This document shows positions 1 through 6,381 of a stretch of 13,279 nt of DNA, one piece after another (the stretch's first letter is position 1; each line of letters begins with the position of its first letter). Below the pieces are notes generated by a model. The model had not been told where the DNA came from. It was given only the letters and a program-made list of their open reading frames with translations, and ran no database searches. This DNA comes from CAZVJA01 sp964626885 (GTDB taxonomy: Bacteria; Planctomycetota; Planctomycetia; Planctomycetales; Planctomycetaceae), in NCBI GenBank assembly GCA_964626885.1, contig CAZVJA010000139.1, positions 1-13,279 of the forward strand. Direction: 5' to 3'. A program made the translations under genes and the position numbers.

Positions 1-41
1 GTGCCGAGGTTTGGCGAGGCACACCATTCACGGGAAATCCT

Positions 42-67
42 GGTGGGCCTCGAAGACTCTGCCCACC
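42..67 (-). terminator. weak hairpin downstream of the small membrane protein gene
   Basis: GGTGGGC and GCCCACC form a perfect 7-bp stem around a 12-nt loop. It starts 7 bp beyond the stop codon of the minus-strand gene ending at 74, so its place suits a transcript end. There is no T-run after it in either direction, so a classical Rho-independent terminator is not shown. Confidence 0.25.
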
Positions 68-73
68 CTGCTT

Positions 74-301
74 TTACTGATTATCTTTGGTCGATTTTGA
101 GTGTTTTTGCGTCATGAGCTGCCAGACTGTCAAGCCGCTTATCAACAGAATTGCGACGAATAGTTCAACTGGATCATACAGAAATATCCCTGTGAGATGT
201 CTAAATACATATCCCAGGAAGAGCAATGACGCGGTCAAGCAGATCAGGGGAACCGGCCTGAAACAAAAATTTAGAAAGCGGTCAGGTATCAGCCTTTTCA
301 T
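74..301 (-). CDS. small two-helix membrane protein, candidate immunity protein
   Basis: A 75-residue protein with a basic N-terminus (MKRLIPDRF) and two hydrophobic stretches, about residues 15-32 (VPLICLTASLLFLGYVF) and 45-62 (LFVAILLISGLTVWQLM), with a charged tail ending KHSKSTKDNQ. It is predicted to sit in the inner membrane as a hairpin. The start at 301 is preferred to an upstream in-frame ATG at 331 because a GGAGAGAGGG Shine-Dalgarno-like run lies just before it. It lies on the same strand, 227 bp downstream of the Rhs tip gene, the position where immunity genes of polymorphic toxins are usually found, and the local DNA is similarly AT-rich. I recognise no family. The immunity role is inferred from position and size; it may simply be an unrelated small membrane protein. 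Confidence 0.55.
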   Translation of the reverse strand: MKRLIPDRFLNFCFRPVPLICLTASLLFLGYVFRHLTGIFLYDPVELFVAILLISGLTVWQLMTQKHSKSTKDNQ

Positions 302-470
302 TTGCCCTCTCTCCGCCTGAGGGTGCCACAACGATTGGGGGCCACGTCAGAGACCGCTTGCCGAGAAAAAACTCACGTGCAATGTCGTTTTGGGATTGAG
401 CATGGACAACCACTTCTTTGGGGCGCGGCTTACTCGGCATCTGATGGACGGCCGACTTCGACATATTCAT
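282..470 (-). CDS. possible small hypothetical ORF between toxin tip and membrane gene
   Basis: A 62-codon frame (starts MNMSKSAVHQMPSK) fills most of the 227-bp space between the Rhs tip and the small membrane gene and overlaps the start of the latter by 20 bp. It has no hydrophobic segment and no motif I recognise. Only a weak GAGTGG precedes the ATG. It could be a tiny cytoplasmic immunity or linker protein, or chance; the low-complexity ending (PSGGERANEKADT) argues for chance. Kept only because the stretch has no better explanation. Confidence 0.2.
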   Translation of the reverse strand: MNMSKSAVHQMPSKPRPKEVVVHAQSQNDIAREFFLGKRSLTWPPIVVAPSGGERANEKADT

Positions 471-528
471 TGCACCACTCGCAGCGCGCCGGTTGCTTCG
501 ATGTCCACAAATAGCGATGTCTCAAATC

Positions 529-1383
529 TCATTGATCACCAAAGATTCTCCTGATTGCAGGCTCATCGGCGTCCCCAAAACCAAATTCACTCCGAGCACG
601 GTCAATGTCCTGTTGTGTCATTGGAGACGCTACTCCTTGCACATAGACATCCATGTCTTGGAAATTTGCGCGGTCCGTGAAGTATTGATTCAGCCCAGTG
701 CGCCATGCCTCGCCTCGCTGCTTCGCCCGCCATGCTTCCATCAACACAGTGTCATATTCTTTTAAATGATATATCTCAATAACATACGCTATTCCTTCGT
801 CCTCTCGCGGTCCGTAATCCGACCAAAAATGTTGGAAATCAAGATAGGCGTGGACCGTTTCGTGGAAGAAAGCACGCCGGGAGGCAGACTCGTGGGCCTG
901 CATTACCTCGAATTCACCTAAATACATTTTGTTCGCGGCCAGATCCCAACGTGCTCTCCCGGAGCCCCCAGCACCGGGCTTCATCCGTATTTCTAAGTTT
1001 GGGTTGCGATTAAGAAAACCCTCGATTTTTGAGACAATTGGCTCTAATCCCGCCGCATCGTAAAGGGCAGGATTCTCCGTTCTGAGCTTCTGAATGTAGT
1101 CCTTCATTCCTTGATAATAAATTGTGGCGACGTTCTGGCCATCGGTAGTGGTAGTGGATGAGTTCCAGTCTGGCGCAAAGTAGTAATACAGAACTGCTGC
1201 AGTCAAACCGCCTACTATGGACCCAGCGACAGCCAATTCCGTTGTTGTATACATCCCCGTTGGGTCGATGTTGTTGACCGGGTCGCCGTGGACGTAGGCG
1301 TACTTGTGGAACGATTGCGGGTTGTTGAGGTTCCCGAAGAATGGGTCGAGCGTGCTGAAACGGCCCGTGGTTGGTTCGTACAT
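529..1383 (-). CDS. orphan Rhs C-terminal tip with HExxH metallopeptidase toxin domain
   Basis: A 284-residue protein. Residues 1-43 are the end of an RHS repeat-associated core: YEPTTGRFSTLDPF, then HKYAYVHGDPVNNIDPTG, the conserved stretch that precedes the variable tip in Rhs toxins. Residues 49-70 are hydrophobic and may be a membrane-crossing or translocation segment. The rest is a unique tip with a zincin motif, H174-E175-T-V-H178 (RRAFFHETVHAYLDF), and a possible third zinc ligand at E196 in EDEGIAY, the gluzincin arrangement. It is therefore predicted to be a secreted or delivered zinc-metallopeptidase toxin; the target is unknown. Complete Rhs proteins exceed 1000 residues, but here an in-frame TGA lies 9 codons upstream, so the beta-cage and signal parts are absent. 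GAGG lies 6 nt before the ATG, so it could be translated alone. GC content falls abruptly after the DPTG boundary, a sign of tip exchange. It may be a silent cassette or a remnant. Confidence 0.75.
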   Translation of the reverse strand: MYEPTTGRFSTLDPFFGNLNNPQSFHKYAYVHGDPVNNIDPTGMYTTTELAVAGSIVGGLTAAVLYYYFAPDWNSSTTTTDGQNVATIYYQGMKDYIQKLRTENPALYDAAGLEPIVSKIEGFLNRNPNLEIRMKPGAGGSGRARWDLAANKMYLGEFEVMQAHESASRRAFFHETVHAYLDFQHFWSDYGPREDEGIAYVIEIYHLKEYDTVLMEAWRAKQRGEAWRTGLNQYFTDRANFQDMDVYVQGVASPMTQQDIDRARSEFGFGDADEPAIRRIFGDQ

Positions 1384-1410
1384 CGCTTGCCTCGTGTGTT
1401 GGGCGGATAG

Positions 1411-2772
1411 TCACTTCAACGATGGAAATTGAGCCGACCTGTTTGGCGAGACAATCACCGTGGTCACGTAAGACGGTACTGCGGCCGGAGCGGTGGGTGT
1501 CACTGGCAGCTTGCAGCCAGTGGGATCACAGGGCGAATTCACACGGGCGGACAAGCCGCCCGTGGCACCCGGCGCTGAGGCCGCGAAATGCGGTGCCACG
1601 AAATGCGGTGGAATGGTCATCGCCTTCGGATGTCCGATCCGTTGAGCCACCGCGCGCTCGGCGGCGATCAGCGGCGCGGCCGTGCGCGGATCACAGTATG
1701 GATGGATGCCGGGAATCGGCTCTCCGTCCGCCCTCTCCCACGGAAAAGTTGCCCTGGGACCGCCCCGTAGCCGCATCTCGACCAGTCGGCAAAAGAGCGC
1801 GCCGGTCAGCCCCCACCGTTTCAAGACGTGGTCGAGGTGCCGTTGATGGCATTGCTTCGCATGAAACTGATACGCGTCGTCGTGAGGCGCGAAACTGCAA
1901 GCGGTGACATAAACCGCCCACGCTTCCGGAAACGAATGGTGCTCCTCCAGCGCGTGCCCCCGTTGCACCAGGAACGCGGCGACTTCCTCGGCCGGCGTGA
2001 GCGAGCGCAAATACAGCGGCATGGAACGAGTCTTCTCCGCCGCATGCAACCCCGGCGTCCATTCCACCGGGCTGTGGTGGTAGTGTTTGTCGGGGCGGCT
2101 GTCCAGTCCGCCCGAGAACTCGAAGTTCCGCCTCTCCCGCCAAGCCGGATGGGGATGATCCAACCCGTCCCAACGAGTAAAGACGTGCCCCGGCGAATGG
2201 ACCAATTTCATCGGATAGCCCAGGCGGCGACCGATGGCCACCAACAGCACCGGCAGCGAAGCACACGTGCCATGCCGTCGCGGGCCGAGCAGACCGTGGA
2301 TCAAGTGGCGATCGGATTGCTTCCAGTCGGCCGGGCTGCTCTTGTCCATTTCTTCCGGGCAGTAGTGGATGCCGCAATCCTGTTCGAGAACGCGCGCGAT
2401 GCAGCAAACCCGCCAAAGTGGTTCGGAGTTCTCGAATTCCCCGCGCCGTTGCCGGAAGAGGCGTAGATGCGTGTTGGTCAACAAGGCGATGCGCGCCGTC
2501 CATTCAGCGAGTGTCGCCAGACACTGGTTGACATCCAAAGCCTCGGTTCCCGGCAGCCCGACGGCGCAGGCGAGATTGTTGGCCGCGATGTCATCGTACT
2601 TCGCGACGAACTCGTCGGGATCGGCCGTCAGGATTTCATCGAGCGTGGGGACGAGCGGCGTTGGGGTCGCGTGTTCTCGCGACGGCGGCGCGGGGTTGGG
2701 TGGCGATTCCGTCGCTCGAACTGGCGACGACGCAACTGCGGGGCGCAACACCGGCCGCTGGGTGGCAACCAT
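1411..2772 (-). CDS. transglutaminase-like (SirB1-type) protein with TPR-like region
   Basis: 453 residues without a signal peptide, so probably cytoplasmic. After a proline-rich start (residues 20-42) comes a helical region. A transglutaminase-like papain-fold core follows, with candidate catalytic residues C170 in RRHGTCASLPVLL, H196 in HSPGHVFTRWD, and an acidic or polar partner in NFEFSGG (216-221). This order resembles the SirB1 N-terminal/transglutaminase-like family (GTC...GH...), which in planctomycetes often pairs with TPR helices; residues 260-310 (AEEVAAFLVQRGHALEEHHSFPEAW...) look TPR-like. The C-terminal ~70 residues are proline/alanine-rich and probably disordered. Whether it cleaves or crosslinks is unknown. 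A GGAG sits 5 nt before the ATG. The frame runs on past the TGA into the Rhs tip gene 27 bp later, so the two are probably co-transcribed. Confident on the fold, not on the substrate. Confidence 0.8.
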   Translation of the reverse strand: MVATQRPVLRPAVASSPVRATESPPNPAPPSREHATPTPLVPTLDEILTADPDEFVAKYDDIAANNLACAVGLPGTEALDVNQCLATLAEWTARIALLTNTHLRLFRQRRGEFENSEPLWRVCCIARVLEQDCGIHYCPEEMDKSSPADWKQSDRHLIHGLLGPRRHGTCASLPVLLVAIGRRLGYPMKLVHSPGHVFTRWDGLDHPHPAWRERRNFEFSGGLDSRPDKHYHHSPVEWTPGLHAAEKTRSMPLYLRSLTPAEEVAAFLVQRGHALEEHHSFPEAWAVYVTACSFAPHDDAYQFHAKQCHQRHLDHVLKRWGLTGALFCRLVEMRLRGGPRATFPWERADGEPIPGIHPYCDPRTAAPLIAAERAVAQRIGHPKAMTIPPHFVAPHFAASAPGATGGLSARVNSPCDPTGCKLPVTPTAPAAVPSYVTTVIVSPNRSAQFPSLK

Positions 2773-3219
2773 CGGGACTCCGTTCGATCAAGAAGTGAAA
2801 CCCCAACTGGAAAAGGGAACCAGTTCCAGACGTCTTCGCGCGTCTCTGGGGCGATCGGAGATGGTGAACGACCGTCAACGGACAGCCTGCCCAGCGTGTT
2901 CCGGAAAGTCAAGAAAATTCTCACCGAAAATTCGGCGTGATGTTGGGTTCTCCAACTTTCCGAACCTGAGACCTTTGTCCCCATCAACCGCTGTCACCGT
3001 TACAAACGGACCACGTCCATCACTGGGTACCGGACCGTTGTCGAGATTTCGCCACGAAGTGAGCTAAGTTTGAGGTGAACCGTACCGGTCGATAGCCGGA
3101 GGGTGCGCGCGAATTGCCTCCAGAGGTATTTCCCTCCGCCGGCAATTTCGCGTGCGACAGATTCGGCATCACGGAGCGGGCGGAGTTCGCCCGCGGCAAT
3201 TCCCGAAGGAACAACACCG
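2773..3219. other. intergenic region between divergent genes
   Basis: 447 bp separating the minus-strand transglutaminase-like gene from the plus-strand GGDEF gene, so promoters of both should lie here. I found no convincing sigma-70 pair. It holds a nested hairpin at 2931-2964 (TTCGG...GTTGG-gttct-CCAAC...CCGAA) and a larger inverted repeat at 3108-3152, listed separately. Open frames on both strands have no recognisable domains and are treated as chance. Confidence 0.6.
3108..3152 (+). promoter_or_regulatory. inverted repeat in the 5' leader of the GGDEF gene
   Basis: CGCGAATTGCC at 3108-3118 is complementary to GGCAATTTCGCG at 3141-3152 with one bulged base, giving a stem of about 11 bp closed by a 22-nt loop. 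It ends 67 bp upstream of the preferred GTG start. It could be a leader RNA structure or an operator. I cannot match it to a known riboswitch, and it is not specific to either strand. Confidence 0.3.
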
Positions 3220-3763
3220 GTGAATCTATTCGCGGCCAGCGAAGCTGACTTCACGACCGTCCCGATCGAGTTCTGGATCTGGGGGGGCGCCACGCTATTG
3301 CTTTCAGCCGGGCTCGGTTTCGTGGCGGGCGTTTCCTACGCGCGGGTCTCCATCGAATGGGCCGCCAAGAAAGCCCAAAAGCAGCTCACCTCGTTGTACT
3401 CCATGGTCGTCACTCAGTTGGAGAAGGCCCACAGCGCGTGCGGCGTGCTGGAAGCGTTTCCCAAGCTGGTGCTGACCGAAGACCAGACCGAAACGCTCGA
3501 TACCCGTCGCAAAGGGTTGCTCCAGACGATCGGCAATATCGTCGACACTCAGCGTGAGATCATCGTCAAGAAAAAAGAGCGCGCGGCCGCCGCGAAGAAG
3601 AAGCTGGAAGAATCCCCCGCCGTCACGTGGGTCCGCGCGCCGGAAGACATTACCACCGGGCTGCCGGCGAAAGCGGCATTCGACGCCAACCTCGCCATCT
3701 TGCTGGACCGCGCCATCGAAATGGAAGCGGACGCGGGCCTGCTCTTCGTGCGAATCGACAAAG
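3220..3763 (+). CDS. membrane-anchored GGDEF (diguanylate cyclase-like) protein, 5' part, cut by assembly gap
   Basis: The first 181 residues are visible. Residues 16-41 form one transmembrane helix (EFWIWGGATLLLSAGLGFVAGVSYAR), 42-130 are a charged helical/coiled-coil linker (KKKERAAAAKKKLEE), and from about 143 a GGDEF domain begins: ITTGLPAKAAFDANLAILLDRA...GLLFVRIDK matches the usual D-LTGLPNR-AFD...LLF-DID-F opening. The family makes cyclic di-GMP from two GTP, but the GG(D/E)EF loop itself falls in the N run, so activity cannot be judged. The GTG at 3220 is preferred over one at 3103 because GAAGGA lies 9 nt upstream and the extra N-terminus (MRANCLQRYFPPP...) has no family character. 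The reading frame is open right up to the gap. The domain call is good; whether it is an active cyclase is open. Confidence 0.7.
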
Positions 3764-3863
3764 NNNNNNNNNNNNNNNNNNNNNNNNNNNNNNNNNNNNN
3801 NNNNNNNNNNNNNNNNNNNNNNNNNNNNNNNNNNNNNNNNNNNNNNNNNNNNNNNNNNNNNNN
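3764..3863. other. assembly gap (100 Ns)
   Basis: Exactly 100 Ns, the conventional placeholder for a scaffold gap of unknown length. It interrupts the GGDEF coding region, so the true missing length and the frame across it are unknown. Linkage between left and right parts of the window rests on scaffolding. Confidence 0.95.
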
Positions 3864-3980
3864 GCCAGATCCCCGCGGGTCGTTAACAAAGTGTCCAACT
3901 CCGCAGCCGGAGCACAGGTGCCGAGCGTCGAAGCGAATGATGCGGACGTCAACGTAACTTCCTTAGTCACGGGGCCATAG
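3864..3980 (+). CDS. probable C-terminal tail of the GGDEF protein (3' fragment)
   Basis: Directly after the N run one frame stays open for 38 codons to a TAG at 3978-3980 (ARSPRVVNKVSNSAAG...VTSLVTGP). It is on the same strand as the GGDEF gene, has GC-rich third positions in keeping with local coding DNA, and reads as a low-complexity polar tail. The likeliest reading is the end of the interrupted GGDEF protein, but no conserved residue proves this and another gene could end here. Confidence 0.4.
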   Translation, partial: ARSPRVVNKVSNSAAGAQVPSVEANDADVNVTSLVTGP

Positions 3981-4121
3981 GGATTATGCCCCTCTCGACG
4001 CCTCTTGTCTCATTTTTGAAGATCCGATAGGATCGGTCAGACTGTGGCGAAGGGCTGTCGGCATAGTCCGCCTGTCTTAACAACCTGCGCTCGTCCCTTG
4101 GACCGTTGAACGGAACACTCC

Positions 4122-6215
4122 ATGAAGCTTACCGCTCCTTCGCGTGCCGCGAGCACGTTGGCCCTCATTATGGTCCTGCTCGTCGCCACCACCATTTTCG
4201 CCCAGCAACTCTCCGAACAGCGGTCGAGCGATGGAACCACGGCAAAGCTCGTTACCGAATACATCTCCCGGTACCACATCAGCCAGAAGCCGGTGGATGA
4301 TGCCATTTCCGCGCAGCTCTTCAAGCGGTATCTCGAACAGCTCGACCCCCGCAAGCTGTACTTCACGGACGCGGATATTCAACGGCTGGGAGGCTACCGT
4401 GAGAACCTGGACGATCAATTGAAAGCGGGAGATGTCTCCTTCGCGAATGTTGCGTTCGATCTCTACCTGGAGCGGCTGGCGCAGCGCGTCAAGCTGGCCC
4501 ATGAGCTGATCGACGCAAAGCAGGATTTCACGGTCGATGAAGGCCTGGATGTCGAAGCGGATAAGATCGATTGGGCCAAGAGCGAAGAGGAAATCAACGA
4601 CCGCTGGCGGAAATGGATCAAATTCGAGAAATTGACGCTAATTCTCGATGATACCCCGGAAGACAAGATCAAGGAACGGCTGCATCAGCGGTACCACACC
4701 ATCGGCGTCTCCGGTCCGCAAACGGAAGACAGCGAAAAGCTCGAATGGTACCTCTCATCGCTGGCTCACTGCTTCGATCCGCACTCCAGTTACATGTCTC
4801 CCATGTCGCGGGAAGACTTCCGCATCAGCATGGAGTTGAAACTCCAGGGGATCGGAGCAGCGCTTCGATCTGAGGATGGATATACCATCGTTGCGAGCAT
4901 CGTCCCCGGAGGAGCAGCCGATAAGGACGGGCGGTTGAAGAAAGAAGACAAAATCATTGGCGTCGACAAGGGTGACGGCGAGATGGTCGACGTCGTCGAG
5001 ATGAAACTCAACAAAGTCGTCCGGATGATCCGCGGCAAACAAGGCACGCAGGTGCGGCTGAAGGTCAAACGGCCTGACCATCCCGACGAAAAGGATTCCA
5101 CGAAAGTCGTCAAAGGAGATACCCTGGTTTATGAGTTAACCCGGCAGACGATCGAGTTGACCACTTCCGAAGTCCGCGGCGAAATAATCCAGACCGGAGA
5201 TCGGCTGAAGGGAACTCATTCACGCATCGGCGTCGTCAATATCCCGTCGTTCTACCGTGACTTCCAGGGGGCCCAGCAGGGAGACGATTTCAAGAGCACC
5301 TCCCGCGACGTCCTCAAGGTTCTCGAGGATTTTCATGCCAAGGGAGGCGTCGACCTGATCGTCATCGATTTGCGGATGAACGGCGGCGGAGCACTCAGTG
5401 AAGCCATCGAAGTTTCCGGGCTGTTTGTTAACCAGGGACCGATCGTGCAGGTCAAGGAACCGGGAGGGAAGAAGGAAGTTCACGAAGATCCCATCCCCGA
5501 TGTCGCCTATTCCGGTCCGCTCGTTGTGTTGTGCAATCGCCTCTCCGCCTCCGCTTCGGAGATTTTCGCGGGGGTCATCAAGGACTATCGTCGCGGCATC
5601 ATCCTCGGCGACACCACCACGCACGGCAAAGGGACGGTGCAAAACGTCACTCCTGTCGGAAGACAAGGGGTCTCGGCGATTTTCGGGAATGGGGAAGACC
5701 GCGGCGCACTGAAGCTGACCATCAGCCAGTTCTACCGCGTCAACGGCGTGAGCACCCAAAATCTGGGGGTCGAGTCCGACGTGGTTCTCCCGTCGCTGAT
5801 CGATCACATGGATTTCGGCGAGCAGTTTCTCGACAACGCGTTGAAAGCAGACCGCATTGCGCAGGCCGACGATTTCAAGCCCCTGCAAGAGTACAAGGTG
5901 ACGCCCGAAGTGATCTCAACCCTGGTTCAGAACAGCCAGGCGAGAGTGACAAAAGATCCCGAGTTCCAGAAGCTGGGTCGCGAGATCGACCAGTACATTG
6001 TCCGGAAGCAGCGGAAGCAGATCTCGCTGAATCTGGAAAAGCGTCGCAAGGAACGGCTTGAGGACTCCGACCTGAAGAACAAGGAAGACAAGCTCACTAG
6101 TGAAGATCCCGCCGAAGGGCCGATCTTCCCTGAAAACTTCTACAACAACGAAGTGCTGCGGATCGGTCTCGATTACACATCCCTGTTGCAATCGATGAAG
6201 ACCGCCGGCAAATAA
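4122..6215 (+). CDS. prc: tail-specific periplasmic protease (Tsp/Prc, peptidase family S41)
   Basis: 697 residues, the length of full Tsp/Prc. A signal peptide (1-27, cleavage likely at TTIFA|QQ) sends it to the periplasm. Then come a helical Tsp N-terminal domain (~35-230, with LDP...YF and HCFDPHSSYMSP), a PDZ domain (~235-318, LQGIGAALRSEDGYTIVASIVPGGAA), the S41 core (~365-560) and the C-terminal Tsp/DUF3340 region (~565-690). The Ser/Lys dyad is S477 in NRLSASASEIF and K503 in HGKGTVQ, matching the E. coli Prc spacing within one residue. It degrades or trims proteins from their C-termini and has a role in envelope quality control in other bacteria. A short C-terminal coil rich in K/R/E (626-665) is normal for the group. 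Only a weak GGA precedes the ATG. It stands alone, with about 140 bp upstream and 166 bp downstream to its neighbours. Confidence 0.93.
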   Translation: MKLTAPSRAASTLALIMVLLVATTIFAQQLSEQRSSDGTTAKLVTEYISRYHISQKPVDDAISAQLFKRYLEQLDPRKLYFTDADIQRLGGYRENLDDQLKAGDVSFANVAFDLYLERLAQRVKLAHELIDAKQDFTVDEGLDVEADKIDWAKSEEEINDRWRKWIKFEKLTLILDDTPEDKIKERLHQRYHTIGVSGPQTEDSEKLEWYLSSLAHCFDPHSSYMSPMSREDFRISMELKLQGIGAALRSEDGYTIVASIVPGGAADKDGRLKKEDKIIGVDKGDGEMVDVVEMKLNKVVRMIRGKQGTQVRLKVKRPDHPDEKDSTKVVKGDTLVYELTRQTIELTTSEVRGEIIQTGDRLKGTHSRIGVVNIPSFYRDFQGAQQGDDFKSTSRDVLKVLEDFHAKGGVDLIVIDLRMNGGGALSEAIEVSGLFVNQGPIVQVKEPGGKKEVHEDPIPDVAYSGPLVVLCNRLSASASEIFAGVIKDYRRGIILGDTTTHGKGTVQNVTPVGRQGVSAIFGNGEDRGALKLTISQFYRVNGVSTQNLGVESDVVLPSLIDHMDFGEQFLDNALKADRIAQADDFKPLQEYKVTPEVISTLVQNSQARVTKDPEFQKLGREIDQYIVRKQRKQISLNLEKRRKERLEDSDLKNKEDKLTSEDPAEGPIFPENFYNNEVLRIGLDYTSLLQSMKTAGK

Positions 6216-6235
6216 ACGACGACAGGTTAAGCACG

Positions 6236-6361
6236 AAGCACGAATGACGAAGGAAATCAGAAGCCCAAAGCCTGAAAGTTCTCTGTCAGTTTAACCGGCA
6301 ATGGTTGTGGCAGCTTTCATCGTGCTTCGAGCTTAGTTGCTTCCTTAGACATTCGTGCTTT
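6236..6361. repeat. intergenic inverted repeat (AAGCACGAATG...AAGGAA arms)
   Basis: The left arm at 6236-6255 (AAGCACGAATG-ACGAAGGAA) recurs in reverse complement at 6341-6360 (TTCCTTAGACATTCGTGCTT), differing by an internal base change and offset. About 85 bp lie between, with further CGAAGCACGA-like pieces at 6231-6241 and, in reverse, 6319-6329. It fills the protease-ABC spacer. It may be a degenerate dispersed repeat; there is no T-run to suggest a terminator. Confidence 0.45.
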
Positions 6362-6381
6362 GTCATTCGTAAGCTCGCCCC

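Noticed and set aside
432..528. Continuation of the Rhs tip frame past its TGA for 32 codons, with a CEWC zinc-ribbon-like motif
   Set aside because: It has no ATG or ribosome binding site of its own and only one CxxC; it is too short to separate from chance.
1010..1414. 134-codon frame overlapping the Rhs tip on the same strand
   Set aside because: It is arginine/proline/histidine-rich and lies in another frame of the Rhs gene; the Rhs core motifs fix the true frame.
2369..3067. Long plus-strand open frames across the start of the transglutaminase-like gene
   Set aside because: They are rich in R, S and G with no domain, and are antisense to a gene with recognisable catalytic motifs.
3103..3219. 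Upstream GTG start adding 39 residues to the GGDEF protein
   Set aside because: The added sequence includes the leader hairpin and lacks family character, whereas the GTG at 3220 has a good GAAGGA in front.
3000..3293. 97-codon minus-strand frame upstream of and overlapping the GGDEF start
   Set aside because: It overlaps the GGDEF membrane helix coding DNA in antisense and has no motif; treated as a shadow.
4024..4036. Small hairpin CCGAT-agg-ATCGG before the protease gene
   Set aside because: A 5-bp stem with no T-run and no conserved context; it could easily be chance.
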